64,000 nt of DNA from Rutpela maculata (GCA_936432065.2 OW386291.2:15663821-15727820); one strand, 5' to 3'. Positions 11,892 to 23,741 are shown, numbered from the stretch's first letter. Notes: a model not told the origin generated them from the letters alone. Made by a program: numbers and translations.

Positions 11892-12899
11892 TAGGGTTTG
11901 CAATACCGGTTAACTGTACAAAAAACACATGATGATAATTACCGGTTATTTTATTTTTTACCGGTTATTTCGGTAACTTTTGAACTTACAGTATGTCAAT
12001 TATTCAACGTTTCTATTTATGTTAGTGACTAGTATTTACTAAATACAGAGTAACCGTCCCAACACTGAGCACTTTTAACAATAAATAATGTTATAAAAAG
12101 TAAAGCCCAAACACCAAGCCCCAAGAAATACAAGTAAGAGAGACATTGACAATAAATTGAATATTTCACTGCCGCAAATATCTGTGGAAAACATTTAGAG
12201 GTATATTATTACCAATTCTTATTAACTTATCGACCTACCAGTATCGATTGAGGAAGGACGTCTTCAGCTGGTGGTATTCTATGCACAAATATCAGACGAC
12301 TAAGATGCAGCTTTGAAAAACTAACGCTTTTAACGGGCTATTTTTTTTCTATTTTTAGATTAGGTGTTCAGTAAATGCCCTACTTGGGGTTACGTTTATA
12401 GTTTTTGTTATTTAAGTTGATATTTTTGTTATTTACAGAATATTTATTTATTTAATGTATTTCATTTATATTTTTTCCTTTTGATAAAAAACCTTTTGTT
12501 TGTTCATTATATTAATTATACGTATAAAAAAATGTTTTTTTTCTACGATTGTGTTGAAAATTAAATTTTCTAATTTCAAAATGACTATGGAAAAGAAAAA
12601 AGAAAAAATAGTATGCAACACATGTGTGGCAAGCTTCATTGCAAAACTCGTATGATAGGAACACTTGCTGCGCTCGTGTTCCTACTTTCATACATCGTTT
12701 TGCAACGAAGCCCTTGCCACACTTGTAATACAATATACTATTGTTAAATTTAGATAATTATGTACATGGAAAAAAAAATAATGTCCCCACCCGAATCATT
12801 CATTTTAAAAATTACCAGTAAATACCGGTTAACCGGTTATTTACATTTTTATTTACTGATTTGCCAGTTATTAAAAATTCCGGTAAATTGCAAACCCTA
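11892..12899. mobile_element. Non-autonomous hAT element (1,008 bp)
   Basis: Terminal inverted repeats TAGGGTTTGCAA / TTGCAAACCCTA are flanked by a perfect 8-bp target duplication, CTGGTGTA (11884-11891 and 12900-12907). Subterminal repeats of ACCGGTTA and related words occur at both ends. No transposase frame is present, so the element must rely on a helper. The 8-bp duplication and the TIR style define the hAT superfamily. A related end lies at 41350-41450. Confidence 0.9.
12609..12739. repeat. Long imperfect hairpin inside the hAT element
   Basis: Two arms of about 55 bp, both carrying TGTGGCAAG...TTGCAAAAC...TAGGAACAC in opposite orientation, flank the GC-rich loop TTGCTGCGCTC. It could be a smaller nested hairpin element; no target duplication could be fixed. 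Confidence 0.7.
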
Positions 12900-12907
12900 C
12901 TGGTGTA

Positions 12908-14548
12908 GTAACGTTCATCCTTATCTAAAATAATCACCTTAATAACTTTATCGGCTTTAGCAGTTACAAGCAATCCTTCTCATGTAACAGTTTCATATTT
13001 TTTTACTTTCTTATTTCTACATATATAACTTTATGTTCCCGTTTTTGCTCAAATGATGATCTAAGTTTTATAGATTTTCTTAAACCAACTTTCGAGGAGC
13101 ACACAATTTCAAAACTCAAAAATTGTCTTCTCAAACTGAACGTAAATTGATTATATAATTTTGTAATTATTCTTCATCTCTTGATTCAGTTATTTCAGAT
13201 TGACAATAACTAATTGACCTATTTATTCAACATTTTTGAAAAGACTAATTTCTATTGAAAACATTACTAATATACAGCCTATATTCTACTTAACCGTAAT
13301 GACGAATGGCTAGAACTTAATGAAAAACATGACAAGAAGTAATTGTTTTGCCAAGAGGAACTTCCATTAAAGGGTTGCATAAACAGGAGTACACAGTGGC
13401 TGTATAGACAGGCAACTACCCACAGGGCCCAAACCAAGTTTCTACTAACCACAGATATACTCTACTAGATTGCGTTGAATAAATGGGCTAAAAGTAAATA
13501 TACACCCCCAAAGTTTAGAAATGAAGTTTCTAGCTAAACAAACTCTTGAGTCATTAAAGATTCAGAAATGCGAACTTCCTGTCAGGAAATTAATTAAATA
13601 TTTACTCTTTTTCATTAAACAAAAGGTCATTGCAAAACAATAATTTTTGTGAAAGTTTTGACATAAGAACAATCTAAAAACTCATTTCTTTCAGCTCTTT
13701 GTTAAATATCTTGAAAATTATTCTACTTTACCATACAACAAAGATCCCACCATGCCCAGAATAGTGTTTATATTTTATAATTTCCTATATACGGAGTTTA
13801 GAAGAAAAGTATTGTGATAGTGCAAAAATCAGATTTTTAATTTTTGGTCGACTTATACTTACATGCCAAATTCTCTGAACTCAAAAACGTGGTTAAAAAA
13901 ATGTCTGTCTGTCGGTTGTGAGTAATGGTGTAGAAGAACTCGCCACCATTGTCTGTGAAGAACATGACGTGACACTATTTATTTTATTAAGTGCGCCAGC
14001 CTCACCTTTGCCTTTGGGTGGTTAATTTCTACCCTCAGTGGGGTTCAGTTATACGAAACTGTCCTGTAGTAGACGAGAAAGATGTAAGTTCGTACCTACC
14101 GTGGATTGCGAACTCCGCCTTCTTACAATACACTGGTCTTATATCTAACACTGCTTATTGACTTATCACTTCTGGATATCCTAATTACTTTTTTAGAGTT
14201 CCTCTCTTCAGCTTCTGTGATCTGATCGATGTTCTGAATTTCAGACGTGTGGGCTCTTTGTCAGTTGTCGACTTAGCAAACAAAAACTGCCGAGAAGTTA
14301 GATCATTCCATCAATAGTTCAACTTATACCATTTTTGAGGTAATTCGAGTGTACAGTAAATATGCATCTAATAAGAATTGGCCTACCAAACATGGCAAGG
14401 CGGACGCCTCTTTTAAATGACAGGTATCTCAACACAATGCTATGCAGTAGCATTCAACTTGGCACAAATAGATTCACAATTTCCTAGAAGCGTGCGAGAG
14501 CAATTTGACTTGGACTGACGGCAAAAATATTTAGCATTAGAGAATTTT
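12908..14548. other. No gene seen
   Basis: No ORF of convincing composition. A slightly GC-richer patch at about 13900-14300 could be decayed coding sequence, but I could not match it to any family. Confidence 0.4.
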
Positions 14549-15631
14549 ACCTAGAAAAATTCATGGTAGTTCTGAAAATAGGCTTACTTTATGTTTTTTT
14601 GGGTCGCTGAATCCAAATTTTCAACTTCCCACCAAAAATTTCCTCCAGAACCCCCTCAAATTTAGAAAATAAAAATGGTTTACTGTTTTATTTATTGTTT
14701 TTTTTTTCATTTTAAAGAAAAAATACCCAGATATTCAGAAAGCAAACAAAATTTACAATAAAAGAGGTCCTTTGACATTTAGGATGAACGGGAGGGGAGC
14801 GAGTGGGTCCCGAAACATGCACCTCGGCGCCGCGCAAGCATTTAGGTATCATACGGCAACTCCACAGTTGCTCTCTCGTCTTTCGATCTTCTTAGGGTAC
14901 CCTGCTTCCCTACCACGTTTCTCAAGCTAGCATGCCGTTGTCAGGAGGCCCTTCCCTTCCCCCCCGACCTATAACACCTGCCAGTTGCTCGAAAATTGAT
15001 AGCAACATGTTGATCGCGATTGCAGTTTTTTAGGTTTATATTGTTTATTGTTTTCATTGCTTTGAAAAAATTTTTTTTGGGGTGATAAAATTGTGCGTCC
15101 CTTGACTCCTGTGGAAGGCGATTTAGAGGCGGAACAAGCTCGGTATCATTTGTCCTGCACGAAAAAGCTTACTCTCATTCTAAAACCCAAATCTGAAGAA
15201 CCTGTGAAGCGTGGGGCTTTTAGATTTGAAGTAGAAGCTGCCATGAAGTACGTATTTTTTTTCTCGAAGAAAATGAGCACGAGTGTCAACTTTCGTTTAA
15301 ATAACTTGTAGATCAAAGTAAATGTGGCTATAAACCTCACATTAAAACAATCAAAGTGCAACTTGTCGCTAAGTATGGTGATGGCATTATTATTTCAGAA
15401 ATCCCAAATAAACCTGCAATCTTTAACTTTGACTGAACTTAGTGCCTGCAGTCCCGCAGCACCAAGACTCATGTTTCGAGGCGTGCTAGCGCTTCCCCGT
15501 TCTTTCAACGTTAAAATGTCAAAGGACCTTTTTTGTTGCAAATTTTTGGTAGGAAGTTAAAAATTCGGATTCAGCACTCCAATAAACGCATAGTAAGCCT
15601 ATCTCCAGGACTACCATGAATTTTTCCAGGC
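14549..15631. mobile_element. Foldback element (about 1.08 kb) with a captured coding scrap
   Basis: Inverted arms: 14549-14845 pairs with 15447-15631. Shared blocks include AAAAATTCATGGTAGT near the outer edge and 'TCCTTTGACATTT' near the inner edge. The left arm has an extra AT-rich insertion at about 14640-14765 that the right arm lacks. The loop holds an open, GC-richer coding-like segment (15093-15250). No target duplication could be fixed. Class unknown. Confidence 0.75.
15093..15250 (+). pseudogene. Captured coding fragment in a foldback
   Basis: A short open segment of about 52 codons that is markedly less AT-rich than its surroundings. It encodes an 'EARYHLSC'-like motif (as E-Q-A-R-Y-H-L-S-C), which resembles the 'A-x-Y-H-x-x-C' segment in N-terminal zinc-binding parts of multicopy, uncharacterised insect proteins. 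The resemblance ends at 'EVEAAMK', just before GTACGTA, a possible splice donor, after which the sequence turns AT-rich. No ATG is present in this frame at the left end. It is best read as an exon fragment carried by the foldback; function unknown. Confidence 0.4.
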
Positions 15632-16739
15632 AAGGCCCTATATGGTCTCTACTGCCTGGAGTAATAGTGATTATATCATTAAAAGAACTCGTCAATTGAA
15701 AAGCGTCTTACAGCAATATATAAGTTACATGAGGTTTTCCAGCTCCCTTGCGAAAACCTACTAACGGCATGTAATCTAATAAGGGTTTTGTACCACGACT
15801 TCGATTTCAAGCGATTATGGACTAATCGGCTCTTTCCCTTATTTTCGCTTAAATTAAAAATCTGCATTTCGGCATGAAATTATCTCTTTATGATAACTCT
15901 CCGGTGCTTCTGCCCCATGGATAAGTACAATAAGTAGCCAGATGGTTGTAAATTATTTTTGTGCAAAAAACCGACCTTGGCATTTTTCGCATTTTTTGAC
16001 TGAAAATATTATTTAGAGGGCTCGCGCTTTTCCCAATTTTCTAGTTTTGCTACTTAATATTTTGTCAACTTTCAAAATTTTAATTTTTTCTAAGTCCACC
16101 TTTATAGTACTCCCTAATTCTGTAGTAAATTATGAAGCGACTAAAAGTCAAAATTCGGCATTCTCTTGAAATTTTGACTTTTCGCATAACACGCCTTCGT
16201 GGACGCGAAGAAGTCTTTTTAACACGTTTTTTTTTAGGTCGACCTGTAACTAACTATGTATGTATGTAAGTAAAAAGTCTAAGGAAGTGAATTTCACTCA
16301 CTTCTAATTGTTATATCATCATGAAATTTGGCAATTGTGTTTAGCTTTGATGACAATATGATATAGCATACTCAGTATTACAATATATTCAAAATGGCCG
16401 CCGCCCCAAGATGGCGGATTATCATTTTCTTTACAAACCCCCTTGATATGGTTATCAATAAAAAGGGCTTGATAAGTAGAAAACAAATATGTGATCAAAA
16501 CTTAAAAATCCAAAATGGCGGATAGATTTTATCAATTATCGTCGAATTCGACTGGAAATCGGTATCTGTGGGTTATCGAGGTTGCAGATTGCAATTATCC
16601 GGTCCAAATTTAACAATTGAAAATGGTGGCATCAAAATTGCGTATAAGTTTTGTTTTGTAATTTATTAAATAAAATAAAATTAATATAATAATTAATAGT
16701 ATAAAAAACCAAAAAAACAGACTTTTATAAATACTGCAC
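15632..16739. other. No gene seen
   Basis: No convincing ORF. The 16380-16640 part holds 'AAAATGGCGG'-type words repeated about three times (near 16391, 16411 and 16512), which suggests a decayed dispersed repeat. Confidence 0.4.
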
Positions 16740-17034
16740 TAAAATGCAAAAAATAATCATCGAAACTGTTCTCTCTCTCTACCCAGTAAAGGTCTTAGTG
16801 TAAGCCGTGTTTGTAATTAAGTATAATATTTGAGTATCCTCCTCGGGCTCACAACTAATTTGTCTTTAAATATTAATATCATGTGACATAAAGTTATTCA
16901 ATGGAGTCTAAATAACACTGTAATGTACCCATATTTTCGAAAAAGATTTTGAGTGTTTTGAAAAATTGGGTATCATATATGATACGTTGGGTGTTTAACA
17001 CGACAAGAATGAAATAATTTTATTTTATGGAATT

Positions 17035-17476
17035 TTATTTACGGAATTTAGAAAAACAGTTTTGCTGAACACTACAGCATAAAAATACATTACAAACTTT
17101 ACATTTTGAAAATGTCGTGCAGCTCGCATATCTGCACTTTGATCTCGATTTTTGATAGGTTGATGGGTTTTGGAATATTTTCTGGCAACAACGGGGCTTG
17201 AGCAGGGGGTTTATATTTGTCCAGTTTCGGTCCAAAACTTGTCTTCTTCCATTTTCTTTTTTTTCCTTTTGGAAGTAATTTTATCTACGGTTCGTCGTCA
17301 TTGTACTCGTATTCACTTTCCATGGTGTAGTCACCACCTTCATTTTCACTTTCTAATACCATTTCCTCTTGATCTTGGCTGACTGCGGTCCAAGCAAAAT
17401 CATCCACTTCTTCCTCCTCATCACAAAGAAGATAATCATCCACCTCCGAATCATCAAAGTCTATATTATCAGCCAA
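17035..17476 (-). pseudogene. piggyBac-like transposase remnant (N- and C-terminal ends only)
   Basis: The minus-strand ATG at 17476 opens 63 codons dominated by D and E, as in the acidic N-terminus of piggyBac-family transposases, ending at a stop at 17285. The next segment, in another frame, encodes 'WKKTSFGPKL', like the start of the conserved domain. It is followed at about 17130-17035 by a cysteine-rich tail with KCKVCNVFLC and NCFSKF, like the C-terminal zinc-binding domain of piggyBac-derived proteins. The central DDD catalytic domain is absent, so this is an internal-deletion derivative. Family assignment rests on motif style only. Confidence 0.55.
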
Positions 17477-17922
17477 CAGCTGTAGTTCTTCCTTCGTGAG
17501 CTAATCTAGAAGTAGTTTGCAATATTCATATTTATGTATTAAGAGGGACCCAAGGTATCATTATTGATAACTTAAGTTCAAGGGTAAAAGAAAGTAGATT
17601 TCAGCTAATTCAGTCAAATGCAAGGTATTACTATCCAGAACTAACATTATTTCATTCAATTTGATAACAAAAATCAGTAAATATAGACTACTTACGTTTC
17701 AAATGATTTATTTCCTTAATGGTTGCCATAACTCAAGTGTCCACTCACATAAACAAACCAATACTGAGGTTAAAACGCGTCCGATTCGCATGCAAACTTT
17801 TGTGCGCAATTTTGGGCACATATCATATATGATACTTACAGGCATAATTTATGATTCCCAACTATGAGCGGAAAATTTAGAACCGAGGTATCATATATGA
17901 TACCTGGGGTCCGAGGAGGGTA

Positions 17923-18022
17923 TAAAAGCGTGGGGCGCTTTTTATTTAATCTAATGATGTCTTCAGCGTTTTAATTATCGAATATGCTCTAAATAGCGTT
18001 CGAAAAACGCCCCACGCTTTTA
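17923..18022. mobile_element. 100-bp hairpin MITE with TA duplication
   Basis: TAAAAGCGTGGGGCG at the left end is inverted at the right end and flanked by TA on both sides (17921-17922 and 18023-18024). It interrupts the right arm of the piggyBac-like element: the left arm continues directly from 'GTA' into CCTCCTCGG, whereas the right arm has this insert at the matching point. Confidence 0.75.
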
Positions 18023-18260
18023 TACTTAAATATTATACTTAATTACAAACACGACTTACACTAAGGCCCTTTCGGGGTAGACAGGGTAGACAGAGAGAAT
18101 AGTTCGATGATTATTAGCGATTTTTTTTAGTCTTTTAAACTATTAATTATTACTAAATTTTAGCGCTGATGCCGACAACTGAATCAGTTGTGCTCTATAA
18201 CGACGTTTTAGACGAAAACGTTTCTAAGTCGATATTTCCGATTTTTATAGATCAGTTATA

Positions 18261-19013
18261 CACTCATGAGCAAAAGTATTGCATATTTTGAATTTTTAAA
18301 ATAGTTTGATATCTACCCTTCTCTTTTTTATTAATTTTTTATTTAGAAAGCTGTTTCCGTATGTCCTAAGTGGACTGGTGCACATGAAAGCAATCCAATA
18401 TTTCCATTTGTTTGACACCCACTTCATACAAAACAAAGGCTTGAGCAGCCACCGGCTCGCTGTAATTAGGCCTACGTTCCATTTGATAGATCAGTACCTA
18501 ATAAACGTTTATGGGTTTATGTCGATACTCTGTGTATGAATGATGAAATCTAATATATAAAAATCTCGTGTCACAGTGTTTGTTATCGAACTCTTCCGAA
18601 ACGGCTTGACCGATTTTTATGAAATTTTTGGTGTATATTTGGTAAGTCTGAGAATAGGTCGTAGGCCATTTTTTATACCCCTAGGTGATAAGGGTGGCCC
18701 TATCCAGAAATTTTATTTTTATTTTTTGGACAAAAATTTATAATTTATATGGCAAAACAACGTTTGCTGGGTCAGCTAGTAATGTTATATTCTCTCTGAA
18801 GCATCGAAGTAAAAGAAAGGAATAAAAAGAATTTTTCATTTTAAATGGGTATCCGACTATTTACCTTAAATTGGTTCAGGATAACAATTTTTGTTAATTT
18901 TTGTTATTCAAAGGAATGTGTTTTTACGTTGTGGCTAAAAATATTTATAAATAAACAGAACCTTTTACGTAGCACCAAATATTGAAAATATGCAATACTT
19001 TTGCTCATGAGTG
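18261..19013. mobile_element. Tc1/mariner-type MITE interrupted by a Helitron
   Basis: CACTCATGAGCAAAAGTATT at the left is inverted at the right (ends at 19013), and TA flanks each end (18259-18260, 19014-19015). Without the Helitron at 18549-18779 the element is about 522 bp. No transposase ORF. The TIR begins CACT and the TA duplication fits Tc1/mariner. Confidence 0.85.
18549..18779 (+). mobile_element. Non-autonomous Helitron
   Basis: Begins TCTAATATATAAAAATCTCG and ends GGGTCAGCTAG before T, inserted between A and T with no target duplication. This 5' TC and 3' CTAG layout, with an internal 'TCTTCCGAAACGGCTTGACC'-like block, matches a short Helitron type widespread in insects. It sits inside the mariner-type MITE, so it is the younger insertion. 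Confidence 0.7.
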
Positions 19014-19559
19014 TATATAGATCAATTTTCCGATGTTCTACAACATTCTCGTTTTTGTCATTAATTCCACATGAATTAAAATAGTATTTGTATAGTTTTT
19101 TCTGCATATCCTGCCGCTCATTGCTTGGTTCTGATTAATAACTTAATGCTAAATTTCACCATCATCAACCAAAATTATTTTTTATTATTTTAAATGCCTA
19201 TGTATGTCTATTAATAGAACAATAATTATAATCATTACTTTATAACAAAATTTATTACAGCATGTTTACTGCCGCTGTTAGGATATTAAAATTCACTGAG
19301 TCGGTATTTCCGTTAACAAAGTAGCAAACTTTGCTTCAGGTTGCAATAATGTGCCATCATCACATTCAAAATAAAACGAGTAAAAGTTGCAGTCGGGTGT
19401 GGCCAATTTCATTTTAATTTCTACACTGCAATTTACGATAGGGATACCAAGATTATTCCTTGTGTTTAGACGATATTGATGATCACAAGATCAAATCATT
19501 TTTGGCTTAAGTTTATGTACAAATTTTGTCAAATTATAATTTCAGTGAAGACATGATAA
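19014..19559. other. No gene seen
   Basis: AT-rich, no convincing ORF or repeat boundary. Confidence 0.4.
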
Positions 19560-20953
19560 ATTAATTCATAACGAACTGCAAAATGGGAAGGCATGAACAC
19601 GTAGCATGAAAACTATCAGTTGTATTGCGATAACTTCTTCTTTCTGTGCCGTCTTCTATCGAAGGTTGGCAACTATCATATGATAGGCTTCTCTGTTCTG
19701 CACCGCATGAATTATAGTTGAAGCTTCTGGTATTTGGAACCATTCATGTAAGTTTTTCATTCAGGATTGTTTCATTCTGCCCAATCCTCTCCTACCTTCT
19801 ATCTTTCCCTCCACGATAAGTTGTAATAGACCATACTTGTCATTCCGAAAGACACGGCCCCGGTAAGATGCTTTTTTTTCTCAACAGTCGTAGGCAATTC
19901 CAGATCTTTATCCATTCCTCTCAATACCTCCGTATTGGTCACTGTTTCAGTCCAAGGTATTCTTGGTATGCATCTATACAGCCACATTTCAAAAGCTTCT
20001 ACTTTTTTTCATTGTTGTTGTTTTTAATGTCCACCCTTCCATGCCTTAAAGTCACGTAGAGAGCACGTAGCATTTCGTGGCTCTCCATCGGGTACCAATG
20101 CTTTGGTTGCGGTTACTCAGGAGCTTTCTTATTTTAATGAATGTTGATCTTGCTAGGCCTATTCTGATCTTAATTTCTAAATCAGAGTCCGATTCATCAT
20201 TTACTGTGTATCCTAAATATTTGTGGCGGTGTACCTACTCTTTCAATGGATTCGGTTCCTATTTGTAAATCGATATTTTGGATGTTCCTTTTACTAATTA
20301 CCTAAATTTGGTTTTCTTTCTGTTGATCTTAAGTCCAAATTGGTTGCTTATTGTAGTTACTCTGTTGAGAATCATCTGTAAATCCTCGATATTATCCGCT
20401 AGCAAAACAGTATCATCAGCACAGCGGAGATTACTGATCGGTACCGGTACCCCATTAATTTTGATGCCTTTATTGTGTTCTTTCAGTGCCTCTACAAAGA
20501 TTTCTTCAGAGTATAAACTGAACAGCAGTGGCCAAAGAATGCAATCCTGTCTAACTCCCTTAGCAATTACAATGTCCTGACCCGCCATGCCTTCATGCTT
20601 GATATAATCTGAATGTCTTTGGCATCAATTTCCGAAAGTTGTAATAGTTCTATAAGTTTGTCGTGTTTGCCGGTGTCAAACGCTTTCTCGTAGTCGATAA
20701 AGCAGGCATACACATCTTTTGGTTGATCCAGACATTTTTGAACTAAGATCTGCATCGCGAAAAGGATCTCTCGCATTCCATACCCACATCTAAATCCGAA
20801 CTGCTTGCTACCCAGAGGTTGTTCTAGTTTTGTTCTTATTCTGGCATGAATCATTCTCAAGAATACCTTTAGGGTGTGACTGTGTGCGATCCAAAAACTA
20901 TTTATAAAGTAAGTTTCCTGGTCTACAAAAATATTTATGTATATTATCTCCAT
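19560..20953 (-). pseudogene. LINE reverse transcriptase relic
   Basis: Minus-strand reading gives RT blocks in order. At 20953-20600: 'KQFGFRCGYGMREILFAMQ' and 'ACFIDYEKAFD' (motif A). At 20588-20298: 'GVRQDCILWPLLFSLYSEEI' with the catalytic box changed to CADD ('RCADDTVLLA'). At about 20250-20080: 'LEIKIRIGLARSTFIKM'. At 19987-19800: 'MWLYRCIPRIPW', 'VTNTEVLRGM', the usual C-terminal tail. Several frameshifts and stops separate these pieces. The style is that of the multicopy endonuclease-reverse transcriptase LINEs common in insects; clade not fixed. No endonuclease was recognised upstream, so it is 5'-truncated. Confidence 0.85.
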
Positions 20954-22155
20954 TTTGAAGTTATTTCAAATAGCATAAGTACCACCTTTTAGGTCTGTTT
21001 TGTAATATTTTTATTTATACTTCCACAATACTGCCGCATTTTTTTTATTATTAATCAACACCTTCTCAACTTCTCTTGAGTTGCATTAATTCATTATTAT
21101 TACTTCTTTACTCTAGGTATTTTGTCACATAAAAGAGATGCAACATATGCATACGTTACATATCCTTTAATAAAATCACAATTATTATTCCTTTCAGAAA
21201 AAAATCTGATAATAAAAATAATTTAAAACAGCACGAACTTTAGGTACAGAGCCAAGTGAAACGGTGATCCATAGTAAGCTGAGAAAATTGCTGAGGATCC
21301 CGCCAAATCCCCAATAGAAATCTGTGAGATATTATATTCATAGTGTCTAGAACCGGCACGTTTGCCTCAATACGTAGATTATCTATCCATAACGATCATC
21401 TTCCCGAAGGAATATCGTTCACGTACTTTAACAGTGATTCGGTTACTCAACAAGAAAATTAATATTTCCTTCTTTTTTATCTAAGCCTTGAATCATATGG
21501 CATATATACAAGGTTGTTCAAGAAAATGGGTTATTTTAATTACAAGATATATTTGTCACAATATAAGAATAATATTGTCTAAATGTTGGTTGTGCCGTTT
21601 TCTTAATTTCTTTGTCTTCCTTGTTAGCATCCTCTGCCACATGTATTTTCTTCTAAACAATGTCTGTGCATCTGTTTCCTTTCTCAAAGCTTTTTATGAA
21701 AGTGTTTATGAGCTGTGTATATTAAATACACGGCTTTGTTATATTCAATATCCACAGATACTTACTGCTTACACAGAACTGTTGATATATCTAATTTTAT
21801 TTTGAACAGTGTTCAGTTTGTTAAGTTCTTCTTATAGATCAGGAGCCCGCTAATTGTGTGTCATAAGTTTAAGCGTGAAATGTGTGAATTGTTGTTAATT
21901 TGGGGTAGTAGAGCACAGAAATGTTCACGCCAGCCCTTTTCTTGTTACAAATGTGTAAGAAATATGACTTGTAAAAGTAAAAAAAAATAGTCATAAATAA
22001 GTCATAGGTTTACGCATGGGGGTTGGAGGGATGTCTTAATTTACACCCAAAAATCACGAATCCAGACTTCCATTCATTTTGGGTGGTACAAGGAGGCGCT
22101 ACGTTCGCCCAATTTTGAAAAAAAAAAGTCAGGAAAAAAAATGATAAGTTTATGA
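20954..22155. other. No gene seen
   Basis: AT-rich. The longest open segment (21488-21805 +) has a composition driven by TTT and CTT codons and matches nothing I know. Confidence 0.4.
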
Positions 22156-23275
22156 ATGGCAATCAGGAACTTGGAGTATGAACTTACTGAGTATGAAAAT
22201 ATATTCGCCTTCTCTGAAAAGTGGTACGACAGCCTTGCTATTCATGATAATTGATGGCGTACCAGAATTCCCTAACGAATATACTGTTTACCTGTGTAAT
22301 TCGATGAATATCATAAATATTCAACTGGCAATGAGAAACTTGGTAAGTATGAACCTCCTGAGTTTGAAAATACATTCGCCATCTTTAAAAAGTGGGGCGA
22401 AGGTTTTGCGTATTGGAGCTTCCTACCGCGTATGCTGGTTACCCGTGTAATTCGATAAATATCATAAAAACCGCTGCCCAAGGAATCACTACTTCCACAT
22501 CCAGATTTTCTATCCAAGTCACTCACAACGAAAAAATTTTGTATGTGAAAATAATTGCTTATGGAACTTTAGTAATGTAATATTTGAAATCCTCTATCCC
22601 AAAAACCCATAAAACGATACCCCACATCGGTAGTGGGCTGGGGGTGGCGATAGGGGGTGGTAGTGAGGGTGGATGAAGTAAAAAAATATTTTTGTACACA
22701 CACTAAATCACAATTTTTTTTTCATCCCCTTTAATAATGGGGTGGGGGTGGTAATGGGGGTGGCTAATGCCAAATTTTTTTTTGAGACCTTATCTTCTCT
22801 TGTATATAGTAAATATCAATTTTATGAACTCTCACCTGCTTGATTTACCTATTTACCCCAAATTTACCCCAATTTACCCCCAACCCTTCGACGGAACAAG
22901 ATGAAAATATAATCTAGTTCTAGATCTCGTTAAAGTACATATGTGTACCAAATTTCAAGTCAATATCTCAAACGGTTCCAGAGTAAACGTGCGCACAAAA
23001 AAAAGTTACAGACAGACAGACCAACAGACAGACCGACAGACAGACAGACAGACAGAAATTTTTTTTTTCGCTCAAACTTGAAATCTCGACGTTTCATGAC
23101 ATTTTAAGCCTATTTGGACAATAAAAATTTTTAAAAATTTTTTTGTCGTTACTATACTTCCACTGGACGTGGAAGTAATTTACGAATGACTATCAGAAAT
23201 ATGATAAGTATGAACCTCCTGAGTGCGAAAATGTATTCGCCATCTTTAAAAAGTGGGGCGAAGGTTTTGCCTTTC
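22156..23275. repeat. Three copies of a roughly 165-bp repeat, split by an insertion
   Basis: Units start at about 22156, 22321 and 23186. They share 'AAGTATGAAC' and, in the last two, an identical core TTCGCCATCTTTAAAAAGTG followed by GGGCGAAGG. The third copy is displaced by the 707-bp dispersed repeat at 22471-23177. No function visible. Confidence 0.65.
22471..23177 (+). mobile_element. Dispersed repeat family P, copy 1
   Basis: About 707 bp. Begins AACCGCTGCCCAAGGAATC and ends at the palindromic motif CTTCCACTGGACGTGGAAG. Interior marks are GGGGTGGGGGTGG tracts, 'TTTACCCC' repeats and a GACAGACAGAC microsatellite near 23011-23055. A nearly identical copy is at 61078-61775, and inverted copies lie at 53395-55195. 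No ORF. Class unknown; the terminal motif suggests a non-autonomous DNA element. Confidence 0.75.
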
Positions 23276-23741
23276 ACGATCAAAGCTTTCTACAACCCCC
23301 TTTTATCTCCTTGGGGTGGCAGAGGGAAACTGGCACGATAGAATTTTTCTTTGTCCAAAATTAGCTTCAGCACGTCAAAACACTTCAGAAAAGTTAGATG
23401 AGAACCTTAGGATAAGACCTTTTTTTGTCCTTTTTAGGTAAAGAAAAACTGATGCGGTAGATCTTTTTTTAATATCAGAATCGGTTTCAGCATATCAAAG
23501 GATAAGACGGTTCTGATAAAAATAACGCCCCTTTTTTTGTCAGCCTGTGTCATTTTTACAAAGCTTTTATCACTATCTGGGTAGTCCCAAGAAATTCTAA
23601 TGTTTTTTGCAATTTTTTTTCCTTTGCTTGTATGCATACAGGGTGTCTAGGAATATGTTGTGTTGTAAACGTACATTATTTAATAAAAAAAATTTTTCTT
23701 CTTACATTTAACTTTCTGACTCTGTATCTCTTTAAACATTA
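23276..23741. other. No gene seen
   Basis: T-rich non-coding sequence between repeat blocks. Confidence 0.4.

Larger units (their letters stand above)
16740..18125 (-). mobile_element. Internally deleted piggyBac-like element with long inverted arms
   Basis: Outer arms 16740-16835 and 18024-18125 are inverted copies; both contain the 15-mer TTGTAATTAAGTATA and the word CTTAGTGTAAG. Inside, the palindrome GGTATCATATATGATAC occurs near both ends (about 16970 and 17887). CCTCCTCGG occurs as an inner inverted pair (about 16838 and 17911). Between them lies a transposase-like coding relic on the minus strand. A TTAA target duplication, expected for piggyBac, was not found at the arm ends, so the precise boundary is uncertain. 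A 100-bp hairpin element is nested in the right arm. Confidence 0.6.

Noticed and set aside
15146..15361. Minus ORF in the 14.5-kb foldback loop
   Set aside because: Overlaps the plus-strand coding scrap, which has the better motif and composition.
20077..20580. Plus-strand ORFs antisense to the LINE relic
   Set aside because: Shadow frames of the minus-strand reverse transcriptase.
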